Source of the DNA: Nemertoderma westbladi
Lineage: Eukaryota > Xenacoelomorpha > Nemertodermatida > Nemertodermatidae
Direction: 5' to 3'
NCBI GenBank assembly: GCA_032718475.1
Contig: JAUCBJ010000479.1
Coordinates: 1 to 20,336, forward strand
DNA length: 20,336 nt
How positions within the stretch are numbered: the stretch's first letter is position 1; the number at the start of each line of letters is the position of its first letter. The notes under the pieces are model-generated. The model made no database searches. It was not told the DNA's origin and saw only the letters and a list, made by a program, of their open reading frames with translations. Both the position numbers and the translations under genes were made by a program. Of the stretch, positions 1 through 8,346 are shown piece by piece.

Positions 1-984
1 GGGAAATAATGAAGGGTGCATTGTCAAAAAGACAAGAAGTCTGATATACCGGTAGTTGAGTTGGTATTCACATGTAGAATTGGTTTTGTACTACCATGGC
101 CTACTATATTTTTTTTATAAATATAGTAAGCCATGGTCCTACCATAGTTTATACTACGTCAGTACTGCAGTAAGTGTACAAAATGAATACGTATTTCATC
201 AATTTAATATTCCATTACTAAAATATAAAATCAGGCGAAGCACAAATTATCACAAAGTAATTAAGTAGAATAATTAAGGTTGAAGCACAGATTAACAATA
301 AATATTTACAATAAAGAAACAGATATGTAATCAGTGTACAAAAAGTCAGACAGTACAGCAGTAATCAGTGTAGGCCTAATACAGTAATACCGCATTAGGC
401 CTACTGTAGCAATTCAGCAATTGAAGCGATGTTATTCAGTTATTAGAGTCGCGATATACAGATATACGATACGTACCTGACGTACGCTATATGCTATACT
501 ATACCAAACCAATTACCACAGTCTGACAGTACAGCAGTAGGCCTAGCAGAAGTACTGGAGTTGGAATAGGAATAGAGCACTCTTCTGTCTTACGTCTGTA
601 CCGTAGTGGTAGTCCGTAGAGATCAGGAGATGTAGAGCTGTAGAGCCCAAAACAGACAAACGTACAACCTGTTGTATTTACTGATCTATAGGACTTGCTA
701 CACAGCTACATTTAGGGTAGTAGGTAGGTGGACTGCAATGTGGTGGACCTGGACATCAATGCCACCTGGGTTTAAATTTTATAAATTAGTATTGGAAATG
801 AATATTGTTGATGGTCTTGCGTAGATATTCGTATTTTTGTGAAATATGAAATGCTGAAATGCGTTAAATAATCTACAATCCACAGTTAAATTATCATTCT
901 GCATTCCTAGATTTACTTGTACTCATCTATTATTATACCTGTATATCGCCGGAATTGGGATACACATGCGCACGATACTGCGAT
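1..984. other. AT-rich intergenic DNA upstream of the IER3IP1-like gene
   Basis: No coding region is supported here. The open frame at 56-268 is AT-rich low-complexity sequence and runs through a hairpin. The stretch is dotted with short motifs such as TAGGCCTA, TACAGCAGTA and GTACTG. At 370-405 there is an inverted repeat whose arms both contain GTAGGCCTAAT in opposite orientation. I see no convincing TATA box immediately before the gene at 985. The promoter probably lies within the last few hundred bases, but nothing in the sequence fixes it. Confidence 0.6.
93..137. repeat. 19-bp stem hairpin
   Basis: The arms at 93-111 and 119-137 are reverse complements except for one position, with a 7-base T-rich loop between them. 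The outer ends are ACCATGG and CCATGGT. It could be the core of a small foldback element or just a local palindrome. The stem is short for a microRNA precursor, and no flanking direct repeat was found. Confidence 0.6.
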
Positions 985-1257
985 ATGGCGTTTACATTAT
1001 ACTCACTCCTTGAGGCCAGTCTTCTAATCGTTAACGCGCTAGCCGTATTGAACGAGCAACGATTCCTACGCCGAATCGGTTGGAGTAAACACAACCAGCC
1101 AGGGAACCGGGTGCAAGGATTCGGTGTAGATGAGGCGAATCAACCCGGTATGAAACAACAACTCATTAACCTTATCAGCTCCGTACAAACTGTTATGAGA
1201 GTCCCGTTAATCGGATTAAACATTATCTGTATAATTCTAGAACTATTATTTGGATGA
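985..1257 (+). CDS. IER3IP1: IER3IP1/Yos1-family small ER-Golgi membrane protein
   Basis: The product is 90 residues and has the layout of immediate early response 3-interacting protein 1, the animal counterpart of yeast Yos1, which acts in ER-to-Golgi transport. The N-terminus MAFTLYSLLEASLLIVNALA is the first membrane segment (about residues 2-22) and is followed by VLNEQRFL. The C-terminal half has VMRVPLIGLNI and ends in the hydrophobic tail ELLFG (second membrane segment about 72-89), as in the family. The ATG at 985 is chosen because family proteins begin MAFTLYSLL. The frame is open back to a TTG at 955, but those ten codons do not match the family. The usual animal length is about 82. 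The extra residues lie in the loop around 34-53 (SKHNQPGNRVQ...EANQPG). The frame is complete and has no intron. No poly(A) tract follows, so a recent retrocopy is not evident. Recognition is by memory of the family. Confidence 0.9.
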   Translation: MAFTLYSLLEASLLIVNALAVLNEQRFLRRIGWSKHNQPGNRVQGFGVDEANQPGMKQQLINLISSVQTVMRVPLIGLNIICIILELLFG

Positions 1258-1653
1258 CATCTTTTACTTCACTAATTTTCGTATGAGGCCTTGCCAGATT
1301 GCGACATCTTATTCAATGATTATTTTACGAACAGGCGGGGATCTGAATTGCGGTTCGCTACATCGTTAAACGTTATTTATTTTGACTACTTACTTACTTA
1401 GTTATTGGTTTGGATTTGGGATGACCGTGATATTTCTATCTAACCTCCGCCAGTCCGCATTGGATTGACCGGCTTTCCCAGAAAAAATAGTAAACGATCT
1501 CAGAACACAGGTTATAAGTTTAATTATTGGTCCAAGATAATAATATATAAATTATAATATAATGCTACAGGCGTCAATCTGCCAATCACCACATCCTCTG
1601 AGGATGAGTCACGGCGGTTCTACCACGCACAACTACCCGTTAGTGGTTAGCCT
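1258..1653. other. Intergenic stretch downstream of the IER3IP1-like gene
   Basis: No gene or RNA is supported. It probably holds the 3' untranslated region of the gene ending at 1257, but no AATAAA signal is seen close to the stop codon. The G-rich minisatellite begins at its right edge. Confidence 0.5.
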
Positions 1654-1730
1654 TAGTAGTAAACGCAGTGATAGAGGGTGGGGTTGGGGGGGGGGGGGGG
1701 GGGGGGGTGTGGTTGCGAGAGGGGTTGGTA
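1654..1730 (+). repeat. G-rich minisatellite, left part, with a 22-G run
   Basis: It opens with TAGTAGTAAACGCAGTGATA followed by GAGGGTGGGG and a run of 22 G at 1686-1707. Related units (AGTAGNNGACGTAGTGATNG followed by a G-rich tail) continue at 3221, 3315 and 3366, on the other side of the LINE. The last ten bases, GGGGTTGGTA (1721-1730), are repeated at 3198-3207 and form the target-site duplication of the LINE. Confidence 0.8.
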
Positions 1731-3197
1731 CTACTAGGATCGGCATGCTGCATTGCAGCTGCATTTTTAAGAATGCTGTGCCGGCTTGTCAACAAAATTG
1801 CACCGCCACAACTCCCTATCACCCATGACATTTGCTAGATCATCCGCATCTTCAAGGCCAGTGTCCTTTAAGATGCGTCTCAAGAAAGTCATGGGCTGTC
1901 CACCATGCAGCCATGCTTATTCACTCCATGAGGCTGCCAAAGTACAAGATTATGCACTGGCTGGTCCTCACGGCGAAAGCAATGTCCTGCAAAGCGGAGG
2001 CGATTTTGTTCTAGTGTCAAGCTTGGGGGAACCAATGAGACACCTCCAATGTTATATAGTGTCTGGTTGGAGATGTGTGCCTTGTACTTGACACAATGAA
2101 TCCGGCGTAGCATTCTCGTGAATGTGCCATCCAGAGATTTGGTGTCCTTGGCAGTTAGAGCCCAGCATGTACTCCCGTAGAGGAGTACTGGAACTACTGC
2201 TGCTCTAAATAATCGGACATTAAGTTTCCGATTAATTATCGGTGACTTCCAAAAAGCCTATTCCTAAGCATGGAAAGCCTATTCAAGGCTGCCCATGGCT
2301 TTCCCTTACGTATTCGAAGGTCCTCACCTGACTTCCGGTTCCATGATCCCAGGTAACAGAAGTCGTCCACATGCTAAAGCATACCATCCTGTGAGCTTAT
2401 GCTCATCCGATCAGAGACTTGCTGAGGACTTTCAAAGTTAACTGTCAAAATGTTGGTCTTTCTGGAGTTAATTCAAAGACCAACACTAGAAGCAGCATGT
2501 TCTAATGAGCTGAGGAGCCGTTGGGCTCCCTCTAATGATTCTGAGAGTACTCCTAAGTCATCAGCAAAGTCTAGATCAGTTAGGTACTTGGCAGGATATC
2601 CTCGACTTCTGGAGCCAGTAGGTGGAGTTATCATCACCCCATCATCATTATGATGATCTAAGGACATGCGTAGAACATAGTCAACCACAATAATGAACAA
2701 GAACGGTGCAAGTGTGTCTCCTTGGAGGACGCCCCATAACACTTCAAATGGTTCTGTGTCACCGTCAACAGTAGACACAAATGTTGTCGAACCATCGTAT
2801 ACTGATCTGATTGCTGCAATAATTTCATCAGGAATCCCATATAATGAAAGTATGCTGAACATACGTGAGCGAGAGACTGAATCAAAGGCCTTAAGAAGTC
2901 AAAGATAACAGCCAGATGCCTGTCTTTCTTTTTTGATAATTCTTCAATTATCCTTCTAAGTGCCAAAATGGGCTCCATGGTCCCACGACCTTTACGGAAC
3001 CCATTCTGATTTCCACGGAGCAGTCTCTCAATGGGATCCCTGATGCGATTTAATAGAATCCTATTGTATAGCTTTGCAGCAATCGAGATCAATGAGATTC
3101 CCCGAAAAGAACCATAGAGTGTTAGGTTGCCCTTCTTGGGAACTGGCACCAACTTATTTGTTTTCATTTCTTGTGGGACTCTTGTTGTTCGGTACAT
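1731..3197 (-). mobile_element. 5'-truncated non-LTR retrotransposon (LINE) with target duplication
   Basis: This 1,467-bp minus-strand insertion is bracketed by a perfect 10-bp direct repeat GGGGTTGGTA at 1721-1730 and 3198-3207, as expected for target-primed LINE insertion. It starts in the middle of the reverse transcriptase domain, so the endonuclease and any first ORF are missing. It runs through the C-terminal domain to a stop codon at 1767-1769 and a short 3' tail. No long poly(A) tail is visible at the 3' end. The clade (RTE, CR1, Nimb or other) could not be decided by eye. Confidence 0.85.
1767..3197 (-). pseudogene. Reverse transcriptase remnant of the LINE, frameshifted
   Basis: Read on the minus strand, 3197 to about 2900 encodes reverse-transcriptase sequence (VPVPKKGNL, FRGISLISIAAKLYNRILL, NQNGFRKGRGTMEPILALRR). 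At about 2885-2905 the frame breaks where the family motif D-F-x-K-A-F-D is expected, which suggests loss of one base. A second frame (2862-2473) carries YGIPDEII, GVLQGDTLAP and the catalytic FADD at 2557-2568. A third part (2113-1889) has RLRFAGHCFRREDQP and LVLWQP. After another shift, 1888-1767 encodes the LINE C-terminus TFLRRILKDTGLEDADDLAN followed by MGDRELWR and a stop. At least two frame breaks make it non-functional. The two catalytic aspartates of FADD are retained, so the damage is by indels. Confidence 0.85.
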
Positions 3198-3475
3198 GGG
3201 GTTGGTAGTTTAGGGGTATATAGTAGACGTAGTGATCGAGGGTGGGGTGGGGTGGTTTCGAGGATGGGGGGTGGGGGTGAGAGTGGTTTCGAGAGGGGTG
3301 GTTGTTTAGCAGTAAGTAGTGGACGTAGTGATAGAGGGTTGGGGGGGGGGTTGTTTAATGGTTAGTAGTAGACGTAGTGATATGGGGTGGGGGTTATTAA
3401 CAGTTAGTAGTATGTGTGTGTGGGGGGGGGGGGGGGGGGGGGGGTGGGGTAGTAGAATAGTGATAGGGAGTGGGA
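3198..3475 (+). repeat. G-rich minisatellite, right part, with a 23-G run
   Basis: Three or four degenerate units start with TAGTAGACGTAGTGAT-like sequence at about 3221, 3315 and 3366, each followed by a variable G-rich tail. A run of 23 G lies at 3422-3444. The two parts read as one minisatellite once the LINE and its duplicated target are set aside. Open frames through it (3171-3365 and 3319-3513) are low-complexity glycine/tryptophan strings and are not genes. Confidence 0.8.
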
Positions 3476-3986
3476 ATGTCTGTTATTATGAGGTATGTTT
3501 TCTCTGGTCGTAAAGGTTGATACCCACAGAGCTGTCTTTCGGCGAAAGCCGACAATGTATCAGGTTAAATGTGTAACCTCTATCTCATATATTGCTGTCG
3601 TCATTATTGGTTCATTTTGTATAAGGCAGTGGGATTGTTGGTCTGTTGCCTGTAGGGGTTGACACAGCATTTGAAATTGATGACTCGTATTTTTAAGGAC
3701 TAATAATGCTGCTTGCCGAGGGGGGAATGGAGTGGAAGGTCGGTTATGAGTGTTTCATTAATGGTCTAGTGATGGGAGCAATGGGTGGTGGTTGGAAGGT
3801 CTGTAATTCGAGAGTCACTGGTGTTTGTTTATAGTCAATTAGCTGGAGTCATAAATCAACGATTGACATGTTTATTCGTATTAAATTTTTCCCATAGATG
3901 TTGTTGGTTTGTTCTTTTCAAGTTGATGTTCGGTGAATATTCAATATAACAGGGGTATAACTTTATCTCCATCAATAGAATCGCAA
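3476..3986. other. Unique intergenic DNA between minisatellite and Helitron-like block
   Basis: No gene is supported. A small hairpin, TCGGC-GAAA-GCCGA, lies at about 3539-3552. The final bases CGCAA directly precede the first TCTAATATATA element head. Confidence 0.5.
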
Positions 3987-4007
3987 TCTAATATATATAA
4001 ATCTCGA

Positions 4008-4056
<49 letters not shown>

Positions 4057-4807
4057 ATCAGCTATACAATCGAACCCATCTCGATGAAATCTCGCTTGCT
4101 ATAGCTCGTTAGAAAGGTCTCGCTCTAACTCGTTGCAACGTAATACTCAGAGTCGTCTGAAGTTCACCCGTCTGCCGCTAGAGGGCGATTTTCGTGATTT
4201 TCGGGCGAAATTTATCGAATTATTTCGGTTCTTCTATCGGTAATTAATTATTTAGAGGGCTAACATTTATCCCATCTGGTATAAAATTAACATGAGTAGA
4301 TTCGCCGTGTCCCATTCTCACAAAGTTTTTATTTTATTCGAGTGTTTAATATAAATATGTATGATTATTTATTGATTAAAAACCAAATAGTGTATAAATA
4401 TGTCATATTCGCCAAGCACGATCGAATTGGCCTATTGGTATTGAATAGGGAAGGATTGTTTTCTGTATCATAGCAACGTTAAGGTAATTATTGAACTCGC
4501 AGCTAGCTGGCTGGGCACAGATAAGGAGCAAGCAGGCTGGAGTGTTGATTGGGGTGGGTTTGGGTTGTCTGTTGCGAATTTCTCAGAGTAATTCTGCTTT
4601 CTCAATCATTGGCTGCATGGAAAAGGAGAGGTTTATAACATTTTTGTTTTACTGTTATGAATATTAAAAGTAAAATAATTATTTCTGTAGGCCTATACTT
4701 ACTGTATTATTATTTTATCTAATATTATACATCTAATCTCGATGAAATCTCGCTTACTATAGCTCGTTAGATAGGTCTTGCCCTAACTTGTTGCAACTAA
4801 TATCTAA
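3987..4807 (+). mobile_element. Truncated 5' copy of the Helitron/pearl-like element
   Basis: It begins TCTAATATATATAAATCTCG after an A, then has ten TCTG units (4011-4050). It continues with the same 5' domain found in the two full copies (CGAACCCATCTCGATGAAAT, CGTCTGCCGCTAGAGGGCGA, GCAGGCTGGAGTGTTGATTG). It stops after about 820 bases at TTGTTGCAACTAATATCTAA, where the next head begins. It lacks the 146-bp array and the 3' hairpin, so it is either a 3'-truncated copy or the remnant left when the next copy inserted. Confidence 0.8.
4011..4050 (+). repeat. (TCTG)10 microsatellite at element head
   Basis: Ten perfect TCTG units lie 24 bases after the element start. The matching sites in the other two copies have three units (4832-4843) and six units (7545-7568), so the tract is expanding and contracting within a conserved frame. 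A 5' tetranucleotide tract is a described feature of pearl-type elements. Confidence 0.9.
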
Positions 4808-5325
4808 TCTAATATATATAAATCTCGATTGTCTGTCTGTCTGTGTGTTTGTCATCGGCTATACAATCGAACCCATCTCGATGAAATCTCGCTTGCTATA
4901 GCTCGTTAGAAAGGTCTCGCCCTAACTCGTTGCAACGTAATACTCAGAGCCGTCTGAAGTTCGCCCGTCTGCCGCTAGAGGGCGATTTTCGTGATTTTCG
5001 GGCGAAATTTATCGAATTATTTCGGTTCTTCTATCGGTAATTAATGATTTAGAGGGCTAACATTTATCCCACCTGGTATAAAATTAACATGGGTCGATTC
5101 GCCGTGTCCCATTCTCACAAAGTTTTTATTTTATTCGAGTGTTTAATATAAATATGTATGATTATTTATTGATTAAAAATCAAATAGTGTATAAATATGT
5201 CATATTCGCCAAGCACGATCGAATGGGCCTATAGTTATTGAATAGGGAAGGATTGTTTTCTGTATCATAGCAACGTTAAGGTAATTATTGAACTCGCAGC
5301 TAGCTGGCTGGGCACAGATAAGGAG

Positions 5326-6329
5326 CAAGCAGGCTGGAGTGTTGATTGGGGTGGGTTTGGGTTGTCTGTTGCGAATTGCTCAGAGTAATTCTGCTTTCTC
5401 AATCATTGGCTGCATGGAAGGAGAGGTTTATAACATTTTTGTTTTACTGTTATGAATATTAAAAGTAATATAATTATTTCTGTAGGCCTATACTTACTGT
5501 ATTATTATTTTATCTAATATTATACATCTAATCTCGATGAAATCTCGCTTACTATAGCTCGTTAGATGGGTCTCGCCCTAACTCGTTGCAACGTAATACT
5601 CAGAGCCGTCTGAAGTTCCACTGTCTGCCGCTAGAGGGCGAATTATCCGATAGTGAAAACCTGATCTTATAGGGTTGTTTTTAATGCTTTTGAGCTGAAA
5701 CGTGGTAGCTATATACTGCAGCATAGGCTGTATATTTCCGGAGTCACTGGGTTGTCTACAGTTCCCCAGTCTACCGTTAGAGGGCTAAATGTCTGAGAGT
5801 TAACATCTTCTCCAACTTTATTATTTACAAGCAGGCTGGAGTGTTGATTGGGGTGGGTTTGGGTTGTCTGTTGCGAATTGCTCAGAGTAATTCTGCTTTC
5901 TCAATCATTGGCTGCATGGAAGGAGAGGTTTATAACATTTTTGTTTTACTGTTATGAATATTAAAAGTAAAATAATTATTTCTGTAGGCCTATACTTACT
6001 GTATTATTATTTTATCTAATATTATACATCTAATCTCGATGAAATCTCGCTTACTATAGCTCGTTAGATAGGTCTCGCCCTAACTCGTTGCAACGTAATA
6101 CTCAGAGCCGTCTGAAGTTCCACCGTCTGCCTCTAGAGGGCGAATTATCCGATAGTGAAAACCTGATCTTATAGGGTTGTTTTTAATGCTTTTGAGCTGA
6201 AACGTGGTAGCTATATACTGCAGCATAGGCTGTATATTTCCGGAGTCACTGGGTTGTCTACAGTTCCCCAGTCTACCGTTAGAGGGCTAAATGTCTGAGA
6301 GTTAACATCTTCTCCAACTTTATTATTTA
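5326..6329 (+). repeat. 502-bp tandem duplication inside copy 1
   Basis: The segment 5326-5827 (starting CAAGCAGGCTGGAGTGTTGA) is repeated at 5828-6329 with only scattered differences. The join falls at a shared CAA/CAAGCAGG, where the usual continuation TTTACAATCCG is replaced by a return to CAAGCAGG. This points to slippage or unequal exchange at microhomology. Copy 2 has a single version. Confidence 0.85.
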
Positions 6330-7330
6330 CAATCCGTTTTGACTGAAACTTGGTAGGCATCTACTACAGCATAGGCTGAATCTTTACTGAGTCGCAGAGT
6401 CGTCTACAATTTCCCAGTCTACCGCTAGAGGGCGAAATGTCTGCAAGTTAACATCTTCTCCAACTTTGTTATTTATAATCCATTTAGACTGAACTTGGTA
6501 GGCATCTACTACAGCATAGGCTATATCTTTACTGAGTCGCGCAGAGTTGTCTACATTACCCGCGTCTGCCGCTAGAGGGCGAAATGTATGAAAGTTAACA
6601 TCTCCTCCAACTTTGTTATTTACAATCCTTTTAGACTGAAACTTGGTAGACATCTACTATAGCATAGGCTATATCTTTGTGGAGTAGTAGAGTCGTCTAC
6701 AGTTCCACAGTCAGCCGCTAGAGGGGGAATTGTCTGATAGTGAAAACCTCATCCCATTTGGTTCTTTTTAATCATTTTGAGCTGAAACTTGGCAGGTATC
6801 TACTACATCATAGGCTGTATCTTTACGGAGTTGCAGAGTCCTATACACTTCCCCAGTCTACCGCTAGAGGGTGAAATGTCTGAAAGTTAACATCTTCTCC
6901 AACTTTGTTATTTACTAACGGTTTAGACTGAAACTTGGTAGGCATCTACTACAACATAGACTGTACCTTTACGGATTCGCAGAGTTGTATACAGTCCCCC
7001 CATTTGACGCTAGAGGGCGAAATATCTGATAGTGAACACCTCATCCCATTTGGTTCTTTTTAATCCTATTGAGCTGGAACTTGGCAGGAATCTACTACAG
7101 CATATTCTGTATCTTTACGGAGTCCTAGAGTCGTCTACAGTTCTTCAGTCTACCGCTAGAGGGTGAAATGTTTGAATATGAACATCTACACCAATTTTGT
7201 TATTTACAATCTGTTTAAGCTGAAACTTGAAAGGCAGGCATTTTACTTCACCATAAACCCCATCTTTACCAAACTGCAGCGCCGTCTGCATTTCACCAGT
7301 CCGCAGGTAGAGGGTGGATCTGAAAGTGAT
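5700..7330 (+). repeat. 146-bp core repeat array of copy 1
   Basis: The landmark CCAGTCTACCGCTAGAGGGC recurs at 5768, 6270, 6416, 6563, 6709, 6855, 7002, 7147 and 7298. Spacing is 145-147, apart from the 502-bp duplication and a 151-bp last step. Each unit also has AACATCTTCTCCAACTTTGT, TATTTACAATCCGTTTAGAC and TGAAACTTGGTAGGCATCTA. Units diverge towards the 3' end. Open frames through it (6384-6653, 7145-7333 and 7163-7414) are by-products of the repeats. Confidence 0.9.
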
Positions 7331-7482
7331 CATTTTCTGGAAATTTTGTTATTTACAATCTGCCTAAAGTTGAAACTTGACAGTTATCTCTTATGGGGGT
7401 GGTGTTTTATTTAATGATGGTGTCTGTTCCGTATGCAGTTCTCAAATCTCCCACACATATTCATATATCATCTGCACGTGCA

Positions 7483-7520
7483 CTAGAAAGCTGTGGCCCG
7501 AAGGGCCACAGGCTTTCTAG
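7483..7520 (+). repeat. Terminal hairpin of copy 1
   Basis: CTAGAAAGCTGTGGCCC pairs with GGGCCACAGGCTTTCTAG across a GAA loop, giving a 17-bp stem with one bulged G. It is identical to the hairpin at 10201-10238 and is followed with no gap by the head of copy 2. In Helitrons a 3' hairpin is thought to act as the replication stop signal. Confidence 0.9.
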
Positions 7521-8346
7521 TCTAATATATATAAATATCGATTGTCTGTCTGTCTGTCTGTCTGTCTGTGTGTTTGTCATCGGCTATACAATCGAACCCA
7601 TCTCGATGAAATCTCGCTTGCTATAGCTCGTTAGAAAGGTCTCGCCCTAACTCGTTGCAACGTAATACTCAGAGCCGTCTCAAGTTCGCCCGTCTGCCGC
7701 TAGAGGGCGATTTTCGTGATTTTCGGGCGAAATTTATCGATTTATTTCGGTTCTTCTATCGGTAATTAATGATTTAGAGGGCTAACATTTATCCCACCTG
7801 GTATAAAATTAACATGGGTAGATTCGCCGTGTCCCATTCTCACAAAGTTTTTATTTTATTCGAGTGTTTAATATAAATATGTATGATTATTTATTGATTA
7901 AAAATCAAATAGTGTATAAATATGTCATATTCGCCAAGCACGATCGAATTGGCCTATTGGTATTGAATAGGGAAGGATTGTTTTCTGTATCATAGCAACG
8001 TTAAGGTAATTATTGAACTCGCAGCTAGCTGGCTGGGCACAGATAAGGAGCAAGCAGGCTGGAGTGTTGATTGGGGTGGGTTTGGGTTGTCTATTGCTAA
8101 TTGCTCAGAGTAATTCTGCTTTTTCAATCATTGGCTGCATGGAAGGAGAGGTTTATAACATTTTTGTTTTACTGTTATGAATATTAAAAGTAAAATAATT
8201 ATTTCTGTAGGCCTATACTTACTGTATTATTATTTTATCTAATATTATACATCTAATCTCGATGAAATCTCGCTTACTATAGCTCGTTAGATAGGTCTTG
8301 CCCTAACTTGTGGCAACGTAATACTCAGAGCCGTCTGAAGTTCCCC

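Larger units (their letters stand above)
4808..7520 (+). mobile_element. Helitron/Helentron-like non-autonomous element, copy 1
   Basis: This full-length copy (2,713 bp) starts TCTAATATATATAAATCTCG after an A and ends in a 38-bp hairpin whose last four bases are CTAG. The order inside is: a (TCTG)3 tract, a 5' domain of about 0.8 kb, a 502-bp segment present twice, an array of 146-bp repeats, a short unique 3' segment, and the hairpin. No reading frame resembles Rep/helicase or any transposase, so it would be mobilised in trans. TC...CTRR ends, a 3' hairpin and insertion next to A/T are Helitron traits. The microsatellite plus core repeats resemble pearl elements of bivalves and echinoderms, which have been linked to Helentrons. 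The hairpin reaches the very end rather than sitting about ten bases inside, so exact classification is open. Confidence 0.75.

Noticed and set aside
56-268. 70-codon frame near the left end
   Set aside because: It passes through the 93-137 hairpin, is AT-driven in composition and has no recognisable domain.
1562-2113. Several overlapping frames around the first G run and LINE 3' end
   Set aside because: They translate homopolymer and minisatellite (Gly/Trp or Pro strings) or are antisense to the LINE remnant. Only the minus-strand LINE frames show family motifs.
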